Origin: Acinetobacter oleivorans DR1
GTDB lineage: Bacteria > Pseudomonadota > Gammaproteobacteria > Pseudomonadales > Moraxellaceae
NCBI RefSeq assembly: GCF_000196795.1
Contig: NC_014259.1
Coordinates: 558,001-622,000 of the forward strand
DNA length: 64,000 bases
Direction: 5' to 3'
Made by a program: the position numbers and the translations under genes. How positions within the stretch are numbered: position 1 is the stretch's first letter; the number at the start of each line of letters is the position of its first letter. The notes under the pieces are model-generated. The model saw only the letters and a list, made by a program, of their open reading frames with translations. It made no database searches and had not been told where the DNA came from. Below, piece by piece: positions 18,280-27,003 of this stretch.

Positions 18280-19170
18280 ATGCATATTGTCTATGTCTCT
18301 GATGGTAAGGCAGGACACCGTTCGCAAGCATTAGGCTTGTTTCAGGCAATGCAAAGACAACAGCCAGAAACAACTTTTGAAGAGATCCTTATTTCTGATT
18401 TACCAATTATTTCTTTAATTCAGGCGCTTTTCTCTACAAAAAAATCGTTATTAAAAAAAGTACCCGATTTTATATTTGGAGTGGGAAGCCACACACATTT
18501 TCGTGTCTGGTTACTCGGCAAAATTTTTAGAAAAGCCAAAACTATTATATTGATGAAGCCTAACTTACCTGTGGTTTGCTTTGATTATGCTGTTATTCCA
18601 GAACATGACGGTATTCATGCTGATAGCCATGTGATTGTTACACGTGGCGCATTAAATCCAATTCGTAATGAAAACCGCCATCAAAAAGACCGAATTTTAA
18701 TTGCTTTAGGTGGTTCATCTAAACGACATCAATGGAACCAAAACAAAGTATTAAGCAGTGTTCAAAAAATTGTTGAGAATAATCCAAACGCTGAAATTAT
18801 TTTAACAACTTCACGTCGTACGCCAGCAGAATTTATCGATACTTTAAGACAGCAAAGCTTTGCTGGGCATTTACAAATATTTCCAGTTGATCAAACACCT
18901 CAAGGCTGGATTTTTGAAGAAATGCAAAAAGCAGAAGCTGTTTGGGTAACAGAAGACAGTGTATCTATGATTTTTGAGGCGCTTACCGCGGGTTGTCGAG
19001 TCGGTGTAATGGCAATGGACCGGCTGAAAGATGACCGGATTACCCACTCAGTTGATCAAATGTTAGAATCAAAATTAATTTCACAGCAGACTTGTGTTGT
19101 ACAGTTACCACAACCTTATGCTTTTAAAGAAGCAGACCGTGTGGCAACATATCTTTTAGCGAAAAATTAA
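18280..19170 (+). CDS. gtrOC1: ELM1/GtrOC1-family putative glycosyltransferase (outer-core locus)
   Basis: Start is taken at the ATG at 18280 with GGAG 5 nt upstream (296 aa). The N-terminus VYVSDGKAGHRSQALGL and the middle ILIALGGSSKRHQWN plus AVWVTEDSVSMIFEALTAG are typical of the ELM1 family, a GT-B-like fold found in bacterial polysaccharide clusters and in plant mitochondrial-fission proteins. In A. baumannii the gene next to ilvE in the outer-core locus is of this family and is called gtrOC1. The sugar and linkage made are not evident. It is the first of a tightly spaced run of plus-strand genes. Confidence 0.88.
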   Translation: MHIVYVSDGKAGHRSQALGLFQAMQRQQPETTFEEILISDLPIISLIQALFSTKKSLLKKVPDFIFGVGSHTHFRVWLLGKIFRKAKTIILMKPNLPVVCFDYAVIPEHDGIHADSHVIVTRGALNPIRNENRHQKDRILIALGGSSKRHQWNQNKVLSSVQKIVENNPNAEIILTTSRRTPAEFIDTLRQQSFAGHLQIFPVDQTPQGWIFEEMQKAEAVWVTEDSVSMIFEALTAGCRVGVMAMDRLKDDRITHSVDQMLESKLISQQTCVVQLPQPYAFKEADRVATYLLAKN

Positions 19171-19192
19171 ATTTTTTATTTTGAGTAAATAA

Positions 19193-20221
19193 ATGAAAAT
19201 ATTGCATATTGCGAATTTTGGCTTTAATAAACAAGGCGCCCATTTTTACTGCACAGACCGTAAAATTTCTGCCGGATTAATTGAAAATGGCCATTTCGTT
19301 TATGACTTTAGTTTTCGTGACATGGCTCGAATGGGAACCATTTTTAAAACAAAAAAACTGGGTGCCAATTGGGCCAATAAAGAAGTACTAAAGGTCGTTA
19401 ATAATATTGAACCTGATCTGGTACTTATTGGACATAGTGACTTAATGAGTCCAGATGTTCTCAGACAGATTAAAGAAGCTTATCCAAATACTAAAATTGC
19501 ATTTTGGTATGTTGACCCACTTTATCTTGAAAGCAAACTCGACTTTGTTAAAGCGTTCTCGCCATATTTAGATGCTATTTTCTGTACAACCGGTGGGGAA
19601 TATCTACAAAAATTAAAACAGCCGCATTTAAGCGTAGCTTATCTGCCAAATGTGGGTCACCGTAATGTAGAAACACTACAGCAATTTTCAAATGTGAATA
19701 CGGATAAGACTTTTATTTTTTGTGGCGTGGTTTATAAAGAACCTGAGCGTGAGAAGTTCTTAAAGGACTTAGCAGATGCGTTGCAACAAGGCCATGTGAA
19801 CTATCAATATTATGGTTGTTTTGAGCAACCCGGTGTCTACGGCAAAGCGTATTATAAAGTTCTATCTGAAACAAAAATGGGACTTAATTACTCACGCCGT
19901 AATGATGTAACTCTGTATAGTTCTGACCGTATTGTACAGCTGACTGGTAATGGTTTATTGACTTTTAGCCCAAGAATTCCGGGCTTTGAGAAGCTCTACA
20001 CCGAACAGGAAGTGGTTTACTTTGATGATCAGTTTGATTTGGCCAAGAAGATCCAATTCTTTGATCAAAACCCAGATCAGGCTGAAAAAATAGCGAAAGA
20101 GGGCTGGGAGAAAACACGTAGGTCTTTCAATGCTAAACGCATCACCCAATTTATGGTTGAAGTGACATTTAAGCAGCCCTTTTCAGAAGATTATGAATGG
20201 TCACATGAGGTTTATGCATGA
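19193..20221 (+). CDS. gtrOC2: CgeB-like glycosyltransferase (outer-core locus)
   Basis: The 342-residue protein begins MKILHIANFGFNKQGAHFYC. It carries a GT-B type C-terminal part with GLNYSRRNDVTLYSSDRIVQLTGNGLLTFSPR, which resembles the CgeB/glycosyltransferase-1-like domain in which mobile acceptor loops and a late Arg/Glu motif bind the nucleotide sugar. No membrane segment is seen, so it should be a cytoplasmic or peripheral enzyme adding a sugar to lipooligosaccharide core. Its TGA overlaps the ATG of the deacetylase gene by 4 bp. The symbol follows the A. baumannii OC-locus naming by position. Confidence 0.85.
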   Translation: MKILHIANFGFNKQGAHFYCTDRKISAGLIENGHFVYDFSFRDMARMGTIFKTKKLGANWANKEVLKVVNNIEPDLVLIGHSDLMSPDVLRQIKEAYPNTKIAFWYVDPLYLESKLDFVKAFSPYLDAIFCTTGGEYLQKLKQPHLSVAYLPNVGHRNVETLQQFSNVNTDKTFIFCGVVYKEPEREKFLKDLADALQQGHVNYQYYGCFEQPGVYGKAYYKVLSETKMGLNYSRRNDVTLYSSDRIVQLTGNGLLTFSPRIPGFEKLYTEQEVVYFDDQFDLAKKIQFFDQNPDQAEKIAKEGWEKTRRSFNAKRITQFMVEVTFKQPFSEDYEWSHEVYA

Positions 20222-20973
20222 TGTGGTTTTTGTACGTTGCGGTAGGCCTACTAGCACTTGCTGCACTGTTATATGTGCTGGGTAATTATACATTTTGGCT
20301 TCCGTTTCGTTCGAGCAAACTACCACGTATTGTCATGCTGCATCAGGTGACCCCTAAAGATGCGGCCTCTGGCATGAATATGCCTCCTGAAAAGTTTGAA
20401 CAACTCTTACAGTTGTTGACGCGTAAAAAAGCTACTTTTTGCTTTGTCTCTGAGCTTGAACAATATCGTGGTCAAAAGAACGTTGTTGCTTTAAGTTTTG
20501 ACGATGGCTTTATGGATAATTATCTATATGCCTATCCGTTACTTAAAAAATATAATGCAAAGGCAACCATTTATTTGGCTACGCAAATTGAAGGAATCGA
20601 AAAGCTAACTCATGAGCAAATCCATGAAATGGCAAACTCTGGTTTCATTGAATTTGGTGCACATACACAACATCATGTGAATTTACTTAAGCTTGATGAT
20701 CAAACTGCTTATCAAGAGATGCTTGAGTCTAAACAAGATGTCGAAGCACTAGCTGGAAAATGTCCTAGCTTTGCTTATCCATTTGGTCGATTTAACGAAA
20801 AGCACCAGAAAATGGCTCAAGAGATTGGCTTTAAAAACGCCGTATCAACTCGTAAAAAAATCGAAGCGTACGAACCAGTTAATCAATTTAATATTCCACG
20901 TGTCAGCACGCATGGTGCCATGAATGCTTTACAGATGCGTATCGCCCTTGCTAAAGGACGTTATAAGTTATGA
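20218..20973 (+). CDS. pda1: Polysaccharide deacetylase (NodB domain, outer-core locus)
   Basis: An N-terminal hydrophobic segment (about 2-25) anchors a NodB-type carbohydrate esterase 4 domain. Motif 1 is SFDDGFMDNY, motif 2 is the metal-binding HTQHH in FGAHTQHHVNL, motif 3 is FAYPFGRFN. These residues suggest a metal-dependent de-N-acetylase acting on an N-acetylhexosamine of the outer core. It overlaps gtrOC2 upstream and gtrOC3 downstream by 4 bp each (ATGA junctions), pointing to coupled translation. Position and family match pda1 of A. baumannii OC loci. Confidence 0.9.
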   Translation: MMWFLYVAVGLLALAALLYVLGNYTFWLPFRSSKLPRIVMLHQVTPKDAASGMNMPPEKFEQLLQLLTRKKATFCFVSELEQYRGQKNVVALSFDDGFMDNYLYAYPLLKKYNAKATIYLATQIEGIEKLTHEQIHEMANSGFIEFGAHTQHHVNLLKLDDQTAYQEMLESKQDVEALAGKCPSFAYPFGRFNEKHQKMAQEIGFKNAVSTRKKIEAYEPVNQFNIPRVSTHGAMNALQMRIALAKGRYKL

Positions 20974-21737
20974 ATAAAATTCCATGTAGTGTCTATATTG
21001 TCACTTTAAATTGTGGCGCTTGGTTAGAGCGAACTTTGCAAAGTGTCAGTGAGTTTGATGAAGTTATTATTTTAGACTCTGGCAGTACTGACAATACCTA
21101 TGAAATTGCACAGCGCTTTGAAAATACGCAAATTTCTCATCAAGACTGGCAAGGCTATGCTGGGCAAAAAAGTTTGGCTCTAGCAAAATGCCGTAATGAT
21201 TGGGTACTCAATTTAGATGGTGATGAAGTCTTATCTAAGGAGTTAAAACAAGAAATTGTTGAGACCATTCAGCAGAATAAGCTTGATGCTTTAATCACAC
21301 CGATTAATGATGTTTTTTTAGGTGTTCCCAACAGTAAATATACTAAAAAGCATGCAAAGGTACGCTTTTTTCGCAAGTCTAAAGGACATTATGACCTTGC
21401 CAATAAGGTCCATGAAAATGTGATTGTGGATGGTGAATCTCAGCGCGCTCAACATGATATTTATCATTATGGCGAGTCGAGCATTTTCGTGAAAGTCGAA
21501 AAAAATAACCAATATTCCAATTTAAAAGCATTAGAGAAATTCCAAAAAGGAAAGTCTCCAAGCGTTGCAAAATTGGTTTTGGTGATGCCAGTGACTTTTA
21601 TGAAGTCTTATTTCATTCGCCGTAGTTTCTTAAATGGTTGGCGTGGTTTCGTAAATAGTATGATTAACGCGTTTTATGCATTTCTAAAAGAAGCTAAGTT
21701 GTTTGAACAGACTCTGAATAAAGATAAAAATAAGTAG
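20970..21737 (+). CDS. gtrOC3: Family 2 glycosyltransferase (outer-core locus)
   Basis: This GT-A fold enzyme has VYIVTLNCGAWLERTLQSV and IILDSGSTDNT near the N-terminus, then LNLDGDE as the metal-binding DxD-type motif around residue 78, and KVHENVIVDG later. The pattern resembles LPS core glycosyltransferases of the WaaE/KdtX type (beta-1,4-glucosyltransferase family). Length 255 aa is usual. It overlaps pda1 by 4 bp and is followed at 7 bp by gtrOC4. Donor sugar is not certain. Confidence 0.88.
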   Translation: MNKIPCSVYIVTLNCGAWLERTLQSVSEFDEVIILDSGSTDNTYEIAQRFENTQISHQDWQGYAGQKSLALAKCRNDWVLNLDGDEVLSKELKQEIVETIQQNKLDALITPINDVFLGVPNSKYTKKHAKVRFFRKSKGHYDLANKVHENVIVDGESQRAQHDIYHYGESSIFVKVEKNNQYSNLKALEKFQKGKSPSVAKLVLVMPVTFMKSYFIRRSFLNGWRGFVNSMINAFYAFLKEAKLFEQTLNKDKNK

Positions 21738-21744
21738 GCAAGCT

Positions 21745-22779
21745 ATGAAAATTGTTCAGGTATTGGCAACGAGCGGTGGAATTGGAGGTTTAGAGCAGCA
21801 TACTTTTAATTTGGTTAATGAGCTCGCTTTAAATCATGAAGTACATGTGATTGCACATCCTTGCTATCTAGACAAGTTTAGCCAACAGGTACATTTTCAT
21901 GCTGTTGATTTTGCACGCAGCCGCTGGAATATTTTTTTACTTTGGCAACTTAAAAATCTGATCCAAAAAATTCAACCTGCTATTGTTCATGCACAAGCAG
22001 GAAAGGCGGCTGAGCTGATTGCCCGTATTAAGCCTTTTTTAGCTGGCCCTAAATTTGTAACGACGGTACACGGTACTAAAAAGAATAAATCTGCCTATTT
22101 AACCGGTGATGCTGTTATTGCGGTGAGCCAAGCTCTAACGCAAGGCATTCCTGAGTCGAAAGCACACGTGGTTTACAACGGGGTATATCCTCAACCCGTA
22201 CTTACAGCTGAAAATAAAGAAAAATTACTTCAATCGATTCAAAAAGATTTTGCTGAGCTAGACCCTAGCAAAAAAGTTGTCATGTGTATTGGACGTCTAG
22301 AACCAGTAAAAAATATCAGTTTATTGATTGAATCGCTGCAACATATCGATGCCAATTTATGGATTGTAGGCGATGGTTCACTTAGAGCAAGTTTAGAGAA
22401 ACAAGTCAGTGAATTAAACATGCAAAATCGGGTCGCTTTTCTTGGGTTTAGAACTGATGCTCGAGATTTGGTTCAGTTGGCAGATGTTGTAGTTTTATCT
22501 TCTGACCGTGAAGGTTTTCCACTCGTCATGGTAGAGGCTTTACAGGCCGATAAAGCTATGGCTTCAACTAAAGTGAATGGTGTGATCGAGTGGCTGCCAG
22601 AACGATATCTAGCAGAAATTGGAGATGCAGAAGGCCTAGCAAGCACAATTCAAGCTGCACTTAAGCCAGATGCACAAAATGACTTTAGCCCTCTGTATGA
22701 AAAAGCCAAAGCTGAATTAACTGTGCCAGCCATGGCCGAGCAGACGCTTAATATTTATAAAGGCCTGCTAAAAACTTAA
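21745..22779 (+). CDS. gtrOC4: Family 4 glycosyltransferase (outer-core locus)
   Basis: This is a GT-B enzyme of 344 residues. The N-terminal domain starts MKIVQVLATSGGIGGLEQHT; the C-terminal domain contains VVMCIGRLEPVKNISLLIESL and the EX7E-type region SSDREGFPLVMVEALQADKAM. This places it in the GT4 group of retaining transferases using nucleotide sugars. Its stop codon overlaps that of the minus-strand gene ghy by 3-4 bp, so the two converge with no room for a terminator. Confidence 0.9.
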   Translation: MKIVQVLATSGGIGGLEQHTFNLVNELALNHEVHVIAHPCYLDKFSQQVHFHAVDFARSRWNIFLLWQLKNLIQKIQPAIVHAQAGKAAELIARIKPFLAGPKFVTTVHGTKKNKSAYLTGDAVIAVSQALTQGIPESKAHVVYNGVYPQPVLTAENKEKLLQSIQKDFAELDPSKKVVMCIGRLEPVKNISLLIESLQHIDANLWIVGDGSLRASLEKQVSELNMQNRVAFLGFRTDARDLVQLADVVVLSSDREGFPLVMVEALQADKAMASTKVNGVIEWLPERYLAEIGDAEGLASTIQAALKPDAQNDFSPLYEKAKAELTVPAMAEQTLNIYKGLLKT

Positions 22780-23666
22780 TTATTTTTTGGCGTAAGGCGG
22801 ATGGCATCAAGTACTACGAAGTTATCTTCGACATTAATGGTATGGCAACCGTCATCTGCCTGATTCCAGTCTGGTAAAACCACTTCTAGTAATTTTTCTT
22901 CATAGGCTGTTGGGCTAAGCTGAGTAATCGCTTTTAATTCGATATTGCCGCCATAACGTTTTAAAGAATCTTGGCTTGGTCGAACCAATTGGCCTTTATA
23001 AATAAAAGGTTTACCCGCCATACGGAACTGCTGACTGCCTCGGCACACTGGGTTCATTGGGTGCTCTTGCCATTCAGGATTCAAAATATCTTCGGTAAAG
23101 AATAGATCTAAACGATCACCAAATTTCTTACAATCACGACGCGTTGAAGTAAAAAGATACCATAAGCCTTCATGATAGAAGGGGGTGCTGTCGACTGCTT
23201 CGATATTCTCGATCAGATTAGAATGCTTTTCCCATTTCAGTGGAAATTCAGTACATTTCCAAAGTTCAATCGTCTTGTTGGCAGAAGTCTCTGGGATCAT
23301 GTACCAAGTGTCTTCTACTTTGAATATACAAGGATAAGAAAGGTGATAGTCGAGCTTTAAGATTGTCTCTGGTGGTGTGTAGGTGCCATCTTTAAAGACT
23401 TCTAAAACAGAAAGAAAACCTACTGGATGTTCGTCATCAACTTCTTCAAAAAAAATGAAATGACGGCCATTTTCATAGGCATAAAAGCTGTCTGCAAATG
23501 TAAACTTTTTAGGGGAGTGGATCTCAAAGAGAGAATCTAGTTGCTCAAGTGTAGTAAACGGTTGTTCTAACCAGCCAAAACGCATATACCAATGAGAGTC
23601 AAAAGATTTTGCTTTTTTTGCTTGTTGGTATTTATACCATTTTTTTTGAATCAGGCGATTTAGCAT
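22776..23666 (-). CDS. ghy: Beta-propeller glycoside-hydrolase-43-like protein (outer-core locus)
   Basis: The 296-residue protein has WYMRFG, FADSFYAYENGRHFIFFEE, YHLSYPCIFKVEDTWYMIPE, STPFYHEGLWYLFTS and HPMNPVCRG, a repeating aromatic-acidic pattern typical of five-bladed propellers related to GH43 and to the N-terminal domain of GINT1-type transferases. In the A. baumannii OC locus a gene of this kind is called ghy. It runs against the other genes and overlaps gtrOC4 tail to tail. Hydrolase activity is inferred from the fold only; it may instead be a transferase or binding partner. Confidence 0.75.
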   Translation of the reverse strand: MLNRLIQKKWYKYQQAKKAKSFDSHWYMRFGWLEQPFTTLEQLDSLFEIHSPKKFTFADSFYAYENGRHFIFFEEVDDEHPVGFLSVLEVFKDGTYTPPETILKLDYHLSYPCIFKVEDTWYMIPETSANKTIELWKCTEFPLKWEKHSNLIENIEAVDSTPFYHEGLWYLFTSTRRDCKKFGDRLDLFFTEDILNPEWQEHPMNPVCRGSQQFRMAGKPFIYKGQLVRPSQDSLKRYGGNIELKAITQLSPTAYEEKLLEVVLPDWNQADDGCHTINVEDNFVVLDAIRLTPKNN

Positions 23667-23734
23667 TAAATTTTACACTCGATATAACTATAATTAGATA
23701 GACTATCCCTGACTCATTTTAACATTTGAATGAA

Positions 23735-24490
23735 ATGAAAAAATATTTAATCAGTATTGAATCTGCTAATAGTGAACGTTTAAAAAAGTTGTACTCTCAA
23801 GCAACATTTTACAAATATCGTGATGAATTTAAGCAGTTTGGGGTAATCGGTAAAAATTTAAGCGTCAGTGAATATTTTCAACAAGGGGTGGCAGGCAAGA
23901 AAAAACCGATGACGCCTGGCGAGCTTGGTTGTGCCATGTCTCATATTGCTGCACTAAAAGATTTTTTAAGCTCCGATGAAGAATATGCAATTATTTTTGA
24001 AGATGATGTGATCGAGCGTTTTGAAATTGATTTCCAAGACTTAGAAAAACATATTAGTTCTTTGAACCTAGGTCCGTGCTTTTTTCTAAGCTTGGGCGGT
24101 ATTCAAATGAAAATATGCAATCGCGTTCGTGGAAAGTTTTTACCGGAAGAGTTGTATAACCAAAAAATTCTAAAAGTTGATTACGACTATCTCGAAAAAC
24201 TAGCCTATGCGTATGCCTATGTTGTAGATCGTAAAATGGCACAAATGTTGGTTGATTACCATCAGCCGATAAAAATTTATGATCACTGGCAAGACCTTGT
24301 TGGACGAGGCGATTTTAGTTTCTATGTCAGTTTTTTATTCGATCACCCAATCATCGAAAATAATGATGCGTTAAGTTATTTAGAAAAGGAAAGAAGCTTA
24401 ATTACTCCTATTTCACAAGATGATAGTGATTTGTTACGTTACCTAAGAGTTAAACTAAAGAAATATATACTTAATAAATATATAATTTAG
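23735..24490 (+). CDS. gtrOC5: Family 25 glycosyltransferase (LOS biosynthesis)
   Basis: The N-terminus KKYLISIESANSERLKKL, the block MTPGELGCAMSHIAALKDFL and the acidic motif YAIIFEDDVIERF (around residues 83-95) identify the GT25 family, which includes LgtB/LpsA-type galactosyl or glucosyltransferases. I take the ATG at 23735, three codons after an in-frame TTG. Codon use is more AT-rich than in ilvE or aspS, a common trait of polysaccharide clusters. The gene is divergent from ghy across about 70 bp. Confidence 0.88.
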   Translation: MKKYLISIESANSERLKKLYSQATFYKYRDEFKQFGVIGKNLSVSEYFQQGVAGKKKPMTPGELGCAMSHIAALKDFLSSDEEYAIIFEDDVIERFEIDFQDLEKHISSLNLGPCFFLSLGGIQMKICNRVRGKFLPEELYNQKILKVDYDYLEKLAYAYAYVVDRKMAQMLVDYHQPIKIYDHWQDLVGRGDFSFYVSFLFDHPIIENNDALSYLEKERSLITPISQDDSDLLRYLRVKLKKYILNKYII

Positions 24491-24519
24491 TCGTTTTTTT
24501 AGATTTTCTTACTAATTTT

Positions 24520-25449
24520 ATGACTAAGCAAAAAAATATTATTATTGGGTCAGCAACTGGATACAGCGCTGACCTCATTTCTTCTTTTGTATATTCTTTG
24601 GAAAAGACAGACTTTGATGGCATTTTGACTTTAATTATCTATAAAGAGCAAATGCCGGAGTTTGTTAATGCATTTTCAGATATCAAAAAATTTAAAATTG
24701 AATTTAAAGTTTCAACGATTGGGAAATTTAAATCAAAGTCAAAATACTCAGGTATTTACAAGTTTAAGTTTATAAAAAATATTCTTAAGAAAATTATTGG
24801 ATTAACTGTAAATGAAGCAGTTCCTGATTCAAAAATAAAAGCACTTAAAATCACAGGCTATCCGCATGTGAGTCGCTTTTTTGAATATAAAGAAGTTGTA
24901 GAAAGTCATCCTGATGCTTCACATGTGCTGCTTAGCGATGTGCGAGACGTTTTTTTTCAGGGTAATCCTTTTAAAGATCTCGGCAAAGGACTCTTTGTTG
25001 GGATGGAAAATCCAGATTATACGATAGGCACTGAGCAATATAATCAAAAATGGATTATCGATGCGTATGGAGATAGTTTTTATAGTAGTGCAAAAGATGA
25101 GCAGGTTTCGTGCTCAGGCGTCACAATTGGAGATATGAACTCGATTAAAGTCTATATCAATAAAATGATTGAAGAGTTCTGCAAACAGCCATATCAAAAA
25201 ATGTCTGAAAGAATTTATGATCAGGCAATGCACAATAAATTATTAATTACCAATGATTTAGCTGATGTAACTCGCTGTCAGCCATTTGAGTCTATTATTG
25301 TAACTCTTGGATTATATCCAATAGATCAAATTACGATTAATGATCAAGGTCTTATTATTAATCGTAACCAAAAGATCATTCCTATTGTCCATCAGCATGA
25401 CAGACATCCGGAATTGATACAGTTATGCGATAACTATATTGGGAAATAA
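24520..25449 (+). CDS. gtrOC6: Putative glycosyltransferase of the outer-core locus
   Basis: The 309-residue protein starts KNIIIGSATGYSADLISSFV and contains SHVLLSDVRDVFFQGNPF, where the SDVRD segment looks like the DxD nucleotide-sugar metal motif of GT-A folds. GLFVGMENP and SCSGVTIGDMNSIKVY follow, as in acceptor-binding regions. I do not recognise a named family with certainty. Very AT-rich base use and its place between GT25 and Stealth-type genes support a role in outer-core assembly. Confidence 0.7.
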   Translation: MTKQKNIIIGSATGYSADLISSFVYSLEKTDFDGILTLIIYKEQMPEFVNAFSDIKKFKIEFKVSTIGKFKSKSKYSGIYKFKFIKNILKKIIGLTVNEAVPDSKIKALKITGYPHVSRFFEYKEVVESHPDASHVLLSDVRDVFFQGNPFKDLGKGLFVGMENPDYTIGTEQYNQKWIIDAYGDSFYSSAKDEQVSCSGVTIGDMNSIKVYINKMIEEFCKQPYQKMSERIYDQAMHNKLLITNDLADVTRCQPFESIIVTLGLYPIDQITINDQGLIINRNQKIIPIVHQHDRHPELIQLCDNYIGK

Positions 25450-25487
25450 ATTTTAGGATTATCTAAATTTATGAGGGGAGGCGGATA

Positions 25488-25706
25488 TTAATTTTTATCC
25501 GCATTTCCTTTTAAAACCATATAAATCAGCGCAACAAAAATAAGCAATGCACCTGCTAAGCTACTTACGCAGAAATAAAGAATACGTTGATTTGTAGTGA
25601 TGTTAAATAATTCATTTGCAAGGATATAGCGCATGAAAAACCACTGCGCAAGAGAGAATACAATTACGATTAAAGCATGTCGACGTACATCAGGGCGCAT
25701 TGCCAT
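25488..25706 (-). CDS. Small two-helix membrane protein of unknown function
   Basis: The 72-residue protein has two hydrophobic stretches (about 10-30 and 43-66), VIVFSLAQWFFMRYIL and FCVSSLAGALLIFVALIYMV, with a positive N-terminus. It is on the minus strand inside the plus-strand glycosyltransferase cluster. A 7-bp inverted repeat (GCGGATA / TATCCGC, 25481-25502) covers its stop codon and may end its transcript. The hydrophobic pattern makes it a likely real gene, but nothing reveals its function. Confidence 0.6.
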   Translation of the reverse strand: MAMRPDVRRHALIVIVFSLAQWFFMRYILANELFNITTNQRILYFCVSSLAGALLIFVALIYMVLKGNADKN

Positions 25707-25909
25707 AATGAATCACCAAGGGAGAAAAAGTGGTGATATTATGCCATTTGCCCACTCTCATCTCAATAGAGTCTAAATTGCCTCAATTGTGTAGAAAAAT
25801 TAAAATTATGAATAAATTATGAATTTTTATTAACATTAATAAACCTTGAATTCCATTTTTTATCTGAAATTTTCTAGTAAATTTCTGTACTTATTTGGAT
25901 ATATGTTTA

Positions 25910-26938
25910 ATGCAGCCTGTTGATTTTGTAATGATTTGGGTGGACTCAACTGATACGAAATGGCAGCAACAATACATATATTATAAATCCAAAGAAACTA
26001 AAACAAAGGCGGTTGAACATGTTGAACAATGCCGCTATCGCGACTGGAATAATCTTCATTACTGGTTTCGATCTATTGAGAAATTTTGCCCGTGGGTTAG
26101 AAAGATCCATCTGGTGACTTGTGGTCATTTCCCTGAATTTTTAGTCAAAAATCATCCTAAGTTAAATTTGGTCACACATGATCAAATCATGGAATCAAAC
26201 TGTTTACCGACATTTAACTCGCATGCTATTGAAATCAATATTCATAAAATTGAGGGACTAGCAGAGCATTTTGTCTATTTTAATGATGATACTTTTATCA
26301 ATAGGCCTTTAGAGCCTGAGTTCTTTTTTAGAAATGGTTTACCTTGTGATGGTGTGCGTTTACAGCCACTTATGGTTGTAGGTGAAGAGAACTTTCTAGG
26401 TGCCGTTGCCTTGACTGATGTTGCGATTATTAATAAGCACTTTGATAAGCGAAAATTACTCCATAAAAATCCCTATGCACTTTTTAACTATCGCTATTCT
26501 ATGAGTAGTAATTTGGGTAATTTTTTAAGTTTATATAATCGAAAATTTTCAAGTTTTTATAGTACTCATTTGCCTCAACCTTTTTTGAAATCAGTATTTG
26601 AAGAAGTTTGGAAAACTGAAGAAGTTTATTTAAATGAAGTATCAAGTCATCGATTTAGACAGCCTTTAGACGTTAATCAGTATCTTTTTCGATTGTGGCA
26701 GTTGTGCTCATCCCGTTTTTATCCTGTCAATATATTTGAGCGTGGACAAAACTTTAACTTAAGGCTACAAAATCTCCCTGAAATTAATCAGGTTATTAAG
26801 AATGAACAACTTCCACAAATTTGTCTAAATGATGATGAACACGTGGTCGATTTTGAAAAGCTTAAAACAGAAATCATTCAAATTTTTGATCAAAAATTTA
26901 AAACACTCTCAAGTTTTGAAAAAGAAATATCCCATTAA
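25910..26938 (+). CDS. gtrOC7: Stealth-family sugar-phosphate transferase-like protein (outer-core locus)
   Basis: The protein shows conserved Stealth regions in order: CR1 VDFVMIWVDSTDTKWQ at the N-terminus, then CR2 with CRYRDWNNLHYWFRSIEKF, PWVRKIHLVTCG, LPTFNSHAIEINIHKIEG and HFVYFNDDTFI. This family includes capsule hexose-1-phosphate transferases. I use the ATG at 25910 (342 aa), just before CR1; an in-frame TTG at 25895 is possible. It is the last outer-core gene before aspS, with a shared terminator after it. Whether it transfers a sugar or a sugar phosphate here is unknown. Confidence 0.85.
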   Translation: MQPVDFVMIWVDSTDTKWQQQYIYYKSKETKTKAVEHVEQCRYRDWNNLHYWFRSIEKFCPWVRKIHLVTCGHFPEFLVKNHPKLNLVTHDQIMESNCLPTFNSHAIEINIHKIEGLAEHFVYFNDDTFINRPLEPEFFFRNGLPCDGVRLQPLMVVGEENFLGAVALTDVAIINKHFDKRKLLHKNPYALFNYRYSMSSNLGNFLSLYNRKFSSFYSTHLPQPFLKSVFEEVWKTEEVYLNEVSSHRFRQPLDVNQYLFRLWQLCSSRFYPVNIFERGQNFNLRLQNLPEINQVIKNEQLPQICLNDDEHVVDFEKLKTEIIQIFDQKFKTLSSFEKEISH

Positions 26939-26956
26939 AATTTGAAAATTAATGAA

Positions 26957-26986
26957 TAAAAAACCCTGCATAAGCAGGGTTTTTTA
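26957..26986. terminator. Bidirectional terminator between the outer-core locus and aspS
   Basis: AAAAAACCCTGC pairs with GCAGGGTTTTTT (12 bp, loop ATAA). It serves the convergent gtrOC7 and aspS transcripts. Confidence 0.92.
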
Positions 26987-27003
26987 ATTTGAGAATCTAA
27001 AAA

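Noticed and set aside
18280..26938. Outer-core region considered as a capsule (K) locus
   Set aside because: No wza/wzb/wzc, wzx/wzy or nucleotide-sugar synthesis genes, and the flanks are ilvE and aspS rather than fkpA and lldP.
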